Positions 23,948 through 41,200 of a DNA stretch of 64,000 nt are shown piece after piece. This DNA comes from Owenia fusiformis (Eukaryota; Annelida; Polychaeta; Sabellida; Oweniidae): NCBI GenBank assembly GCA_903813345.2, contig CAIIXF020000006.1, positions 14,452,348 through 14,516,347 on the forward strand, in the 5' to 3' direction. Under the pieces are notes generated by a model that searched no databases, was not told the origin of the DNA, and was given only the letters and a program-made list of their open reading frames with translations. Position numbers and translations under genes: made by a program. How positions within the stretch are numbered: position 1 is the stretch's first letter; every line of letters begins with the position of its first letter.

Positions 23948-26900
23948 ATGGAAGAAGGCTACAATGATGCCACTAACCATCAGGCCACAAGAAACAGTTC
24001 AGATATTACACAATCAATTTACAACAAGGACTATACACAGCTGATGCATATTCTACATGATGAATACCAATCACCAACTGAGTTTAACCTAACTTTCCTT
24101 CACAGTCTAGCTATAGAGGCAATACAGTCGCAGGACTTAGAAACTTTAGAATGCCTCGTTATGAGCCAGCCATCCCTAGTTATGAGAGTCAGGAAGGAAG
24201 ACCAGGAAAAGAGGCTGATTCATTATGCTGCAGAGATGGGGAATGTTGAGCTTATGAAATGGGTTGTGAATAAAGGATCGCCATTAAGTGTAACAGACAA
24301 AACTGGCTATTCTGCTATGCATTATGCTATAGAGTAAGTGTATTTGTAATTGTTGAATGCATTTACCATGAATATTGAGCACTGTTAATTAAAGTACAAG
24401 TGTATTTGCAAATGTAATACTGAATTAGTTTTCCTATACTGCACATATGCTGAACTTACAGTCATTTGCAGTCATTAAAATAAAGTTGGTTACTTTTTTA
24501 CTTCCCATATTACAGCTGTAAATATATGTAAAATGGCAAATGTACATGTATATATTGCAATGTTTTCAGGGGTCATTTTCTAGAAGCAGTTGCATTTCTA
24601 CTGAAAGAAGGCATTAGTGTTAACAGAGCCAGATCTCGAGATGGTTATCTTGCAATACACCTTGCTGTCATGAAAGGTCACTTAGAGATGGTGAAGCTTC
24701 TCAGAAACAGGGGTCATGCGGACCTGAATGCCTTGACAAAACCACCATCTGGGATCTCTCAAGATAATACAGAAAACAGACCCATACACATGTAGGTACT
24801 TTTTAATTGAATTCTTTCTTTTTTGATGGGTTTGATGTTTCATTCAATGTTTTTCGTTTCGTGTCAACTTTATCTGTGACGACCTTTAATGACTATTAAA
24901 TGACTATAAATAACACGAGAAATTGACTTTTAAAACTGTCCTAAATCATTTCTGTCTTGCTACACCATTTTTATATTCCCATATTGCTTGTAAACTTACA
25001 CTCTCATTTTTTGTTCACACTAATTCTTTCTACATTGGCTCTTTTGCATTCACACAACTCAATGTGTGTTCTCACTGCCTCAATCTGTGATTACACCATC
25101 TGATTTTGCATTCAAACTGACTTATTTTTTGTTCAGTTTAGATTTACACTTGTTCATTTTTTATTCACACCATCTCATATTGTTGTCACACCATCTCATT
25201 CTTCCTTCACACTGTGCTTGTAGAGCAGCTCAACTTGAAGACTATCTCATGTTGGACTACCTGTGTGTAGCTGGGGCAGATATAAATGGCCAGAACTCCA
25301 AGGGTGATACAGCCCTAAATATAGTTGTAAGAAAGGATAATGAAGACCTTGTTAATTATCTATTAAACCATGGAGCGTCTACAGAAATCTTCAACAATAC
25401 AGGTTTGTTTTAATATTGTATTACCCCCTTATTGCATCCTCCTTGTTTTAAGATTCATGAGTTCTCCAACACAGGTTGAAATCTTAAGAAAAAGTCTTCT
25501 GAGATAATCTGTAAAGTCTCAGGACCCTACACCATTACCATGTTAACTTTATGGTGTATGGTATCTCAAACTTGGGACATAATGGTACATATGGTATAAG
25601 AAATCCTGGGACCTCTAATAATCTCCCTTTCACAAATAGAGGGTCTGTTGAATAAATCTTTCATTGATGCAGTCTATTTATATTTATTAAATATCAATTG
25701 TTTTCTTGGTTTGATCATGGGCTTTCAACTAGAAAGCCCATGGTTTGATAAAGCAAACTGGAGCATACCATATAATGTGACTACCACAAAAATATGCAGT
25801 GCAGTGTATTTACAAAAACTATTATCATTCATACTTGCAGGTTTTACTGTACTACATGATGCAGCTCTATCTAATACTCCAAGGGTGATGCAGATTCTAT
25901 TGGAACATGGCTGTAATGTGGACACTTTATCATACAAAGAATCTCCTCAAGAAAGTGACAAAGCAGCTCTTGGCTGTACAGCATTACACTATGCAGCTAC
26001 ACATGGTCATACTGTGATAGCAAAGATGCTTCTTGATAAAGGTACATATTACTTGAAAAAAGATTGATCCATAACTTGAACAATGTAATGTATACTTACC
26101 ATACTACCATATACATGTATGTATATTTCCATTGCCTTAACCTAATACCCTAACCAACCAATTATAGAATCATGGGTTTCTATATATTTCTTTATAAACA
26201 TGATTTTGAGTAATGGGTTTTAGACAAAGAGGTTTCAGAATGCACCTGAAAATCAAAATGTTAATTTCACACATTTTGCTTAAAATCAATATCAAAAATC
26301 CTCCAATCACAAGGCTCCAAGATCCAGAATATTCAGGCGGGAAGTTCTGCAGGCTTGTGTTCAGAGGATGATATCAAAATCCTGCTTGTTTTCTGGAGAG
26401 AATATAATACCTGGTGATTTTCTGGCAAAGTAAAATCAAATTAGACAACCTAAAATGTTTTTTCTAAAATGTTACATAATCTCAATCAGTTATAGATACA
26501 TCAAAATACAAAATTAACATGAGTTTGAAATTGTAGGTGCTAAAGTAGACATTCGGGCAGTTAGTACTCTGAGAACTCCGTGTATTATGGCTACTGATGG
26601 GGCACACTATGACATTCTACATGCCCTACTCCAAGCAGGTAAGTTCCAAAATACATTTCAAAGAGTAGAATCTGAGTAAGCCATATAAGAAAATATGATA
26701 CAATATGATATGCTATCAAATTTTTAGCACTTTTATGGTGCCCTTTCTACTTGTAGAAAGAGATGTTTAAATCAGTTTTTTAATTTTTTTTTGTGAAGTC
26801 AATTTCAACTTGAAAAAGTGAAAGTTGCCCCTGCTATGTTCTAACCTCATCCATGAAATGTAGTTATTTATGATCTGTTTCAGGAGCTAATGTCAATATT

Positions 26901-28200
26901 CCCGATGTACAGAATTCGACTGCTCTTCATGTGGTGCAGAATATATCAAGTATGATTCTCCATTATTTTACTTGAATCCTAGTGTCATCCCTAACTTTTT
27001 AACGGAAGGACCCTATATAAGAAGGTCACATAAAACATTAATGAACTATGCATACACAGCCAACATTGAATTTCTTTTGTGTGGTAAGGATAGTGATAGA
27101 TTAAGGCTTTCAGCCATTTAAAGTTTGTGTCACTGATTTTCTCTTATTAGACTCTACAAGACCCTTCATATACTAAACTAGTATTCATGTCCATGTATAT
27201 GCTAACAAACTACATGAATTGTATTCCAGGAAACAAGCAGGCACCCAGTGCAATAGACATTACACAGCTTCTTATAGAATATGGTGCAGATCTCAATTAC
27301 CCAGACTCCCATGGGTTCACTCCACTGGATAAGTGTGTTGGTCAGCTGATGAGACAGAACTACAACAAACATTTGCTCAGTCTACTAGTGACATCTGGTG
27401 CCAGATTGGAACAATCCTCAAAGCGAAGGTTAGAAAAATCTTGATTACTTTTTACCATTGTCCTAGTGGCAGTTTAGAAAATGAATAATACTTTTAATCT
27501 TAAAGACCAATCACATTGCTCTAAGGCAGCAGCACTCTGGCTGTAGCTTCAAAAAATTGATATAAAAAATCTGCATTATACTGCTTATCCCTATATTTTA
27601 TGCTGCATATTTCTCTCAATGTTGGGAAACTAGGACTGCTGTATGGTTGTCATAGATCAAATATGACCGAGCCATTCCTTTGATTATCAACGCAACATTA
27701 TGCTACAGTAGTAATACTGTTCATAGAGGATTCACAAGAGTTATATAGGATTTCACAGTTATATAGGATTTTCTGTATGTTATATGTATAACACATGTAT
27801 ATATTTCAGTACCCAGCACAGATCACCAAACTCTTCCCTTTGTTGGTTAGCTTGGAAGAAGCAGCTAAAATCTGCCCAGTTCCTTATAGAAGCTGGATGG
27901 AGCCTAACCACAGAATCTTGGATCACATTCACTGCCCCGAACAAACAATTGACTGAATTTCTCGATTCTGTTCAGCGTATGTTGAGACACCCACCAATGT
28001 TGCAGCACTCATGTAGGATGGCAATTCGCAAACATTTAATGGCAGAGAGTGACAATCGAGAGATATTGACCAAAGTTAGTCGATTGGATTTACCAAATCG
28101 TTTGAAAAGCTATATCAATTTGGAGGTTGAATCTGAAGTTATGTTAAGTGATTCTCAGTGGAGAAATGATGAGTTTATAGCAATTATAGGGCCAGTGTAG
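23948..28200 (+). CDS. Ankyrin-repeat and SOCS-box (ASB-type) protein
   Basis: Eight coding exons (23948-24333, 24570-24791, 25224-25402, 25841-26041, 26537-26638, 26884-26949, 27230-27428, 27810-28200) join in frame to 581 residues. About eight to ten ankyrin repeats run from residue ~95 to ~450, with typical phrases such as LIHYAAEMGNVELMKWVV, ALHYAATHGHTVIAKMLL and LLIEYGADLNYPDSHGFTPL. Most introns fall at the Gly-Ala/Thr turns between repeats. Residues about 512-554 form a SOCS box: the BC-box LQHSCRMAIRKHL binds Elongin B/C, and LDLPNRLKSYI is a Cul5-box variant of LPLP. ASB proteins are substrate receptors of Cullin-5 E3 ubiquitin ligases; substrate and orthologue are unknown here. A splice acceptor just before the ATG implies an upstream untranslated exon. 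Confidence 0.9.
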
Positions 28201-29124
28201 TGTACTGATTCTGAAAAGAAAATACCAACCGACCAGTGCAATGAATCTTAAGGATTAGACTAAAAGAACCAGTGCACTTATTCTCGAAGAATTAAAGCAC
28301 TAGATTAAAGGACAAGTGCATTGATTCCTGGAAATCTTTAATTACACTCAGAATACAGCAATTATTTTGAGCTAGTCCATAATGTAGTCTAGGATGTTGG
28401 GTAATGTGTATTGAGGATCTTTGAGGTTCTCTAAGGTTATGTGTTAGCATACTCTGTTAATTTTAAACATAAAAATCAATCAGAAAATTTTACATATGGT
28501 GACTCTAGTTTTTACTTGAATAATATTTTTGTGGATAAGTACACTTAATTGAGTCAGAAACATGAAAGGTGCGAGAGTAGTCTAGAGGTGGTGATTGAGG
28601 CACTATCCATAACACCAACTTCATGGAAATTGTTCATACTTGCATACATACATATGATTTAAGAACAAAAAGTTCATTCTATATTTTAATTATGCCTTTA
28701 GTGCTAGAGATCCTGAAAGTTCCTCATCAAATGTTCCCTTAGTCATTTGAATTTAAGTCTGAAATAAGAACATCTATCATGAGTAGTACTAGATATAGTA
28801 TGAGAGTCTAAGATAGGGTTCCAAAGATGTAATGCAATTGCAAGATGTAACAGTTTTAATATCAGTCATTATTTTACTTATACATGTACTTTATTTTTAT
28901 TTTATGTACAGCGTATGTACTTTTTAAATGTTATTGCCTTTTAGCTCTTGAGGGATTGTAATTGTGTCAGATGATGATTTATTAATGATTGATTCAAGAA
29001 CGGTCACTCAAATATATATTAATTTGGGATTATTACATTTATCCACGGATGCTAAATATATTATGGGGACCTTCTCAAGGTCTTAACAAATCTTAAAACT
29101 TCCAATAACTTAACAAATACTGTT
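28201..29124. other. Presumed 3' UTR of the ASB-type gene
   Basis: Non-coding AT-rich sequence after the stop codon. No clear element was seen apart from short repeated words (AGTGCA, AAAGAACCAGTGCA) at 28230-28330. Confidence 0.4.
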
Positions 29125-29430
29125 TAGACTGACTTCAGTTTTTTTCAAAATCATCTACAAATTATCAGAAGTTCAAATCTGACTTTAGATTTGACCTTCA
29201 TTGATCTTCTCAAGGTCAAAAAAGGTCAAAAAGGTCTATTTTCAACTTGCTTCAAATTGACCAATTTTTTTTCAAAATCATGTACAAGTTCTCAGAAGTT
29301 CAAATCTGATTTGAGATTTCACTTTCAATGACCTTCTCAGGTTCAAGAAAGGTATTTTTCAACTTGCTTCAAATTGACCAATTTCTTTTCAAAATCATCT
29401 ACAAGTTCTCAGAAATTCAAATCTGACTTA
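29125..29430. repeat. Tandem repeat of about 125 bp, nearly three units
   Basis: Units share 'tttcaaaatcatctacaa', AGAAGTTCAAATCTGA, then GACCTTC and TTCAACTTGCTTC. The ~125-bp period is repeated about 2.5 times. Related wording occurs near 850-960, marking a dispersed family. Confidence 0.7.
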
Positions 29431-32400
29431 TGATTGAACTCATAATATTGTGAGTAACTAGTTGGTGACATTTTGTCATGTTAATGCCTTGTCATCTATT
29501 TGTGGATATACCCCATCTCCAATTTCTCACTGTGCCCACTTCTGGAGATGACTGATATCCACTCATGGATAAAAACGATATTCCTCAAAAATGATAGGAT
29601 ATCCTATACTTATTCCAGTGTTACTAAGATGTTCATAAGATATCTCAGAATACAAATGTTTTTTTAATCATTGGAAAATATCTTTCTACATAATTATAGA
29701 TATTATTCACATTTGTGTGAAATTGCCATTCCATTCATATCATTTGCCTTGTTGCTTAATAAATGCTTATTATTGTTATTAGTTGACTTGTAATAAACTG
29801 TTAATCATCTCATCATTTCATATGTTGGATTCATTGGCTATCAAGCTTCACCTGTCTCTCTTTAATAAGTGCTTTGAATTAAGCGATTTTGTCAAGATAT
29901 AAAGCTTCCAATGTAACTCCTAATTTGAGTAAATCTTGTCATAACCACCCAACAAGTTTCATCTTTTTTCTCCAATTATTAAGTTTTTGTATAGCTTACT
30001 CTGCAATGAATTTATGTCCATATTTATGTACCGGTTGGGGAAAATCAAAAAATCTTATATATTTTCGTATCTGATAAAACATGTTGATATACAACATATA
30101 GATGTGATAAGCAGCTTTCATCTGGCAAAACAGTGTTATGGAATCAAAAACTTGTTCATCTCGCATTTCTAAATAAATATGATATTTAAATATTAAACAG
30201 CATGTATTGAATATGTACGTGATTGCGATCTAAAGGATAGTGAATATTATGGCTGCAGATGGGCATTTACATGATAATTGATATATTTCATTCTGGTGCT
30301 CTATTAAAGTAAAAAATGAATTTAGACAGTTTGAGGCACCAGGTTAAGATCCCACCCCTGTCAACAATAAGTTTATGGCCTAATTGAAATTTCCTCTTGA
30401 GCAGAGGTCCTTTGCACATGTAGCATCTCATCAGCCTAAGAAATTCCATCATATCAACCAGTGTTTCAGTTATCACTGGACAGAAGAATGAACAAATTAA
30501 CAAATGTATGATCAGACTGGAGGACAGTCAGCTTCTCTCTATCCCTTCCTAACTTCATTTGGTGGGGTAATAAAGGATTCTCTATTGAAAGGGCATGAGA
30601 AAAAGCATAACCTCTGGACAAAAAAGCAAGAAGATAACACAGTATCTCCAATTTGTCATTTGTCACTGAAATATGGATTTTGGTGGGTGTGGATTTTTAT
30701 ACCATACTAAGAAAAATATTCTTACAAACAATGAGACAAGAGAAATTGCAGTTTTTATACATTTCCTATATTTTAGATGTTCATTTAGATGAATATATAC
30801 ACATGCATCTTTACATAATTTGTTTCACAGTATGGTACTTATGCTAAGTACTTTTATTACAACCTTTTTATCTCAACTCAAAGTTATACATGTGAAATGT
30901 CAAAATTGCCAGTTGGTTTGAAAATATTTCAAATAAATAAGTAACATATTACAAAAAGGAATTTACCTAAATGTAAACATAATATCTCAGCTAAATGTTA
31001 TTTTATCTACCATGGTGATTGTTTTGGACATTGTTTCGATTTGAAACATTATAAGGGCATATTGGTTTAACATACCTCGACATTTCACAGAAATGTGCTA
31101 ATGTACGATAAAAATTATGAACACATCTCCTCCATACACAGGATAACATAGTTCATTCCTTAAAATGAATGACAAAGTACAAGTATGTAGAGCTTCAATT
31201 CGTAATACAACTTTTCATAGTTACTGATGCACTAGGATTGGATCAATTCATTTATCCTTCTGTCAGTAAACATGGAAACCTGTGGCAACTAACACAAGAG
31301 TATACTTCAGTGGCAAGGAATAATTGAAATTTTTCCTAAGAAGAAACTTATGATCTCATAGATCCATGATTGGTTTTCGCTCTCTATTATTGCCCAGCCA
31401 ATTACATCTAAATTCTGAGTGGTTGTTTTCTGTCATGTCTGTCTACTCATATTAAAATATATCTATCATAGGAAAAATCACAAATTAACACAAAACATAC
31501 CTAAACATACGTAGTATACATGGCTTTTGACAATAACTTGAAATTGCACTACAATTCACCTAATATTACAGACTAGTAGAGTTCTCACTCAGTATGTTTC
31601 AAGGATTTTCTAAATGATGCATTTACACTGATCATCCACACCAAGCAAACTACTTAAGTAACATTGCTTAAAGCCTAAGATCATAGCACAAAACAAAAAA
31701 ATATAATCTTCGCAGCTTCTTTGATTGAAACCTGTCTGTGAAATTTATTGACTAAAATGGCATTTCAAACCTACTTTGACAACAATGCATTTGTATCCCA
31801 GAGGATTTGAAACACTGAAAAAATTATTCATAGACTTTGTTATATGATCTTCAACCACAGATTTGATTTGTCAACTTTATTTCAAATATAGGGTTGACAA
31901 AACAAACGAAGCAGGAAATATTTTGTGCCTGAATAATTTAATATGTATGAAATATTTTGGTTCAGTTCAGTGTAAAAATGTTCATAGCAGGGATGAACAA
32001 ATGGAAGGGGGGGATTAACATGAGAACTTGATACAAGTCTGCTTGAGTGATTTTCATTCATTCATTTATTTTTACAATTACGAACTAAACTTCATTCTGA
32101 TTGGACAGCGAGACACATAATCTTTTCAGTAACAGCATTCCCACCACCAACCCTCAACTTCAATTCATTCACAACCAAGTATTTAACCATTTACAATGAC
32201 AGTAATATCAATTTTATTGAATAATTTAATGAGTAAAATTCTTTAGAGTGAACTTTTTCCATATATTCTCATATACAATCACATCATAAATGTCCAATAA
32301 TACAAGGAAAAGTATTTCATATACAGTGTGTTATACTTGTACATTAGTATGTAAAATATGCACCACATTTTTAATTGTTCACTTAAAATCAAACTTGAAG

Positions 32401-32923
32401 TTATACTAATTCAAGCTCCTATATATTCGTTTCTGGAGATGGCAGTGTATTGCTTTAACAAAATATATAGATTTCAATTATCATTCTCTAATCCCCAAAA
32501 GAGCTTTATCAAACTAAAGTGTTATCTTTATAAATATATACCCTATCTATAAGACAGTGGAAGACAAATGCCTATCCATAAGAATAAAACAAATTTTAGC
32601 GAGAGCAAGCATATTTCTGTTTTACTCTTGCATGTTTTCCAATACCATTGACGAACTGTGGTTTTTATGAAGGCTACTATGTATACATAACTAACCAAAT
32701 TTACACATATCTTTGTAATATCCAATGCTTCTTATTAGCTCTGAGAAAAACAGTTCGACTACCCTTTAAAAATCCAATCCGGGTATATTACATGATGATG
32801 TCACAGGTATTAAAGCTCCCATTGTATGATGTAACAATGTACAGATGGATCAACAGGGAGGTGAATTACTATATCATATATTATGAATATAAAATTGTTA
32901 AAGATCCTATAAGCTTCTTGTTT
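29431..32923. other. Intergenic, probably includes the SURF4 3' UTR (minus)
   Basis: No supported gene. The right part (towards 32,923) should hold the 3' UTR of SURF4, which is read on the minus strand. A GTTGGTGACATTTTGTCATG stretch at 29462 resembles the GTCACCACC hairpin family seen at 46110 and 61130. Confidence 0.4.
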
Positions 32924-37862
<4,939 letters not shown>

Positions 37863-38237
37863 CTTGTCTATTTGATACAAAAACCCTAAATAAAGAAGCC
37901 ACGTAATCCTCGGACCGGCAAACCGGAACCAGTATGGTGCTCGTAATGAGGCTGTGAGATGATTACACCTTCCTCCTGTTTCATGTTAGAGAAATATCTC
38001 ATAAAACATGTATCAGAATCGTTGATGTCAAATTTAAAAAATCGTAAAAATATCATATTATTTAATCTAAAATTTTCATATCATTAGTAAAATATTACTA
38101 GGTAAATGTGAGGAATTAATTTGTATACTTTATAGTCTAAAAAGGGAGGATGTACAATCGTTCTACACTCTGCCACGTCTTCAGGAAGTTGTCTTCGGCG
38201 AAAGTCGGCAGTTCTCGGTAAACTCCGTAAAATAAAA
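37863..38237. promoter_or_regulatory. Shared divergent promoter interval SURF4/TADA1
   Basis: The two start codons are 375 bp apart on opposite strands, so both 5' UTRs and core promoters must overlap or adjoin here, unless undetected upstream untranslated exons exist. No TATA box or named motif was recognised with confidence. Confidence 0.6.
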
Positions 38238-41200
38238 ATGGCAGCCGCCATGGAGTTGGTGATCGCCAAGAAAAAGCTCCTAGAAGTCTTGAAAGATGAT
38301 TGGAAGCTGTGAGTTATGCAATTAATACAAATGAGAAATACTAATATACTATTCTGATAAGAAGTGAACTTCACACGGACGCCATAAGGTCCTAACTTGA
38401 AGGTGTTTCAAATATTTGTCTAAAAAATCATGAAACTTGAAGTTGAACATGTCAACAATCATGACCAGATTTTACTTCGGTCCAAAGCCTTCTCTATATT
38501 CCGGCTTTGAGGAGGAAGATTGAGCTGCCTTAGTATTATAAATATTGTAAATCATTGTGTCACACGCACAGTAAATATGGCATAATTATTTTGAAGAACA
38601 TCAGCTCACATCCCCGTCTGAATCTATTGTTATATTTGATTTCTTTAAGCGAGAATAATTTCAAATGTTATTCACGTCCAGAACCGAACTCCCGTACAGT
38701 GTTAGTCTTCAACATAACACTGCGGCGGGCAGGTATCTCACCGTAAGCATGGTAACTTCGTAATAAACAACTGACGTGATTGGTACTTGTCCCATGCTCA
38801 GGTCGCGTGATTGTAAAATTTAGACAATTTCATTGGTTGAATTGCGCGTATTAACTAATAAACAACACGTGCGGTAAACTTTTATCAACACAACTTTTAC
38901 TCAGAATTCCTTCCGCGGTGATTTCTTCTCATATTTCAATAATTTTGAAATATTTTGACAAAATAATGTTTGGGGAACATTCATGAATACATATTTTATA
39001 AGTTGTGTGAAAATTGACCACATATGCGATGAAAAGGGGAACTATTTTCCCTAAATTTTGGGGATTTGCTTCATCTGCCCGCCGCAGTGTCTATACCGAG
39101 ACACTGCATTGGAGTTCGGTCCAGAACCGGAAGCCATTTTTAGCTACAGCGAGAAAATTTCACCATGTATCAAACTCCGAAATGAAATTTTGAAATATCT
39201 AAATCCAGACAAGCAACGCTTCATCCTAAATATGATTAATATTCTTAAAAATATTTATAAAATTTATTAAAAATGAGTTCTAGGTGCGTGTAGGTGCGTG
39301 TAGCACAGTACATGCGAAATCAATGAAGTTTCGTCAAACTCGATCAAACTCCGAAATGAAATTTTGAAATATCTAAATCCAGACAAGCAACGCTTCATCC
39401 TAAATATGATTAATATTCTTAAAAATATTTATAAAATTTATTAAAAATGAGTTCTAGGTGCGTGTAGGTGCGTGTAGCACAGTACATGCGAAATCAATGA
39501 AGTTTCGAGACTCGAGTAAACCAGATTCTACTTACGAATAATCTGCAAAAGGCTTAAAACTCCATTTGATTCAGATATAATATTCAAAATAGATTGTTTG
39601 ATTTATAATAGATTGTTTCAGCTCAAATTAGAGCTATTCTGTTTATCCGATTATTGCGATCACAGATCGTATACCCCCAAATGTAGGCCAGATTTGCATT
39701 TTTATCCCACCCTTGGGTACCATCCTCGGGGTACCATATTGTGACCAGTTTGATGGATGGGCGGTCGGTTGGCCAGGCACTCTGATAAATCTTGTCTAAA
39801 GGTTTCGGCCAAACCGTTTTATGGATTCATCTGAAATTTTCACAGTGACCCTATCAATCTTCATTATTCAGGGTTCATACACACTCGACCAACTTGATTT
39901 CCTGAGAATATGTGGATTTTGTATCTATCCCCATGCATGATTACCATATGCAGATGTATATGTATATAAGACATGCTAGAGTCCATTTCACTGTTTAACT
40001 GCGTCAGTAAAAGCTAAAAAATAAGAAATCAAAATATCATTTTGCAATAATATATGGAAAACTATATTCCTATTGTACATGAATGACATTTGTATATCTT
40101 ATATATATATATCTTATATATTATTACAACTTTTGGTCCTTTCCCTTTTGGCACTAGTGCTTATATATTTGGATTGCTTCTAGTTTGGCTTATAAAGTGT
40201 GTGGCCTCTTATATTTGGATGCTTCTCTGCCATGTTATTTTCAATAAGATTAACATGGCTGAAATTCTTCAAATTACATGACGGCACAGGCTTATTGCAC
40301 AAAAAACTAAAAAATCTGAAATATACAAATGTCATTCATGTACATTATGAATATACGTTTCCATATATTATTGCACAATGGTCTCCCAATTTCTTATTTT
40401 TGCCGTTCTACTGACGCAATGAAGCAGTGAAATGGACTCTACTTGAATTTGTTTTTATAACTCCAAATTTTCCCATTTTTCATTCTCCAGAGATATAATA
40501 TCCAGTTTCTTACTGGGGTACTGAGTTTAGTTTTTCAAATACACGAGTTCTTTTGACTTTGTTCCATTGTTAAGATATATAACTCCCCCCTCCATCCACT
40601 CCCCACTCCCCCTCCATCCAATATTCATTTATTTCGATTATTTTTGTATAACGCATGGAAACTAACTTTAAAAAGTGAGCAATGTCATTAGTGTTGTGAT
40701 AATAACGTCCCTTATACCTATTTATTACAGGTCAGGTTTACCATTGTTGCCTGATTTATAGCAAAAGCATTGATTTTTGCACGTTGGTTATGATGTGCCT
40801 TTTTATCGTACCTAACAAAAGGTACGATATTGTAGTCAGCTTGACGGGCGGCGGGCAGGCGGCGTCTGACTTTTCAGCTTGTCTACAGGTTTCCAGCCAA
40901 ACCATTTGAGGGATTCATCTGAAATTTTCAGGGATGTTTCTACATATCAACGTCAAGAACTGATTAGTTTTTGGGCATTCTGGGTAAATTTTAAGGTGGC
41001 CATTTTGGATTTTCCGTCCTAAAATCTTCACTTTCAAGACTTGTCTACAGGTTTTCAGCCAAACCATTTGAGGGATTCATCTGAAATTTTCAGGGATGTT
41101 TCTACATATCAACGTCAAGCACTGATTAGTTTTTGGGCATTCTGGGTAAATTTTAAGGTGGTCAAATCTTTACTTTCAAGACTTGTCTACAGGTTTCCAG

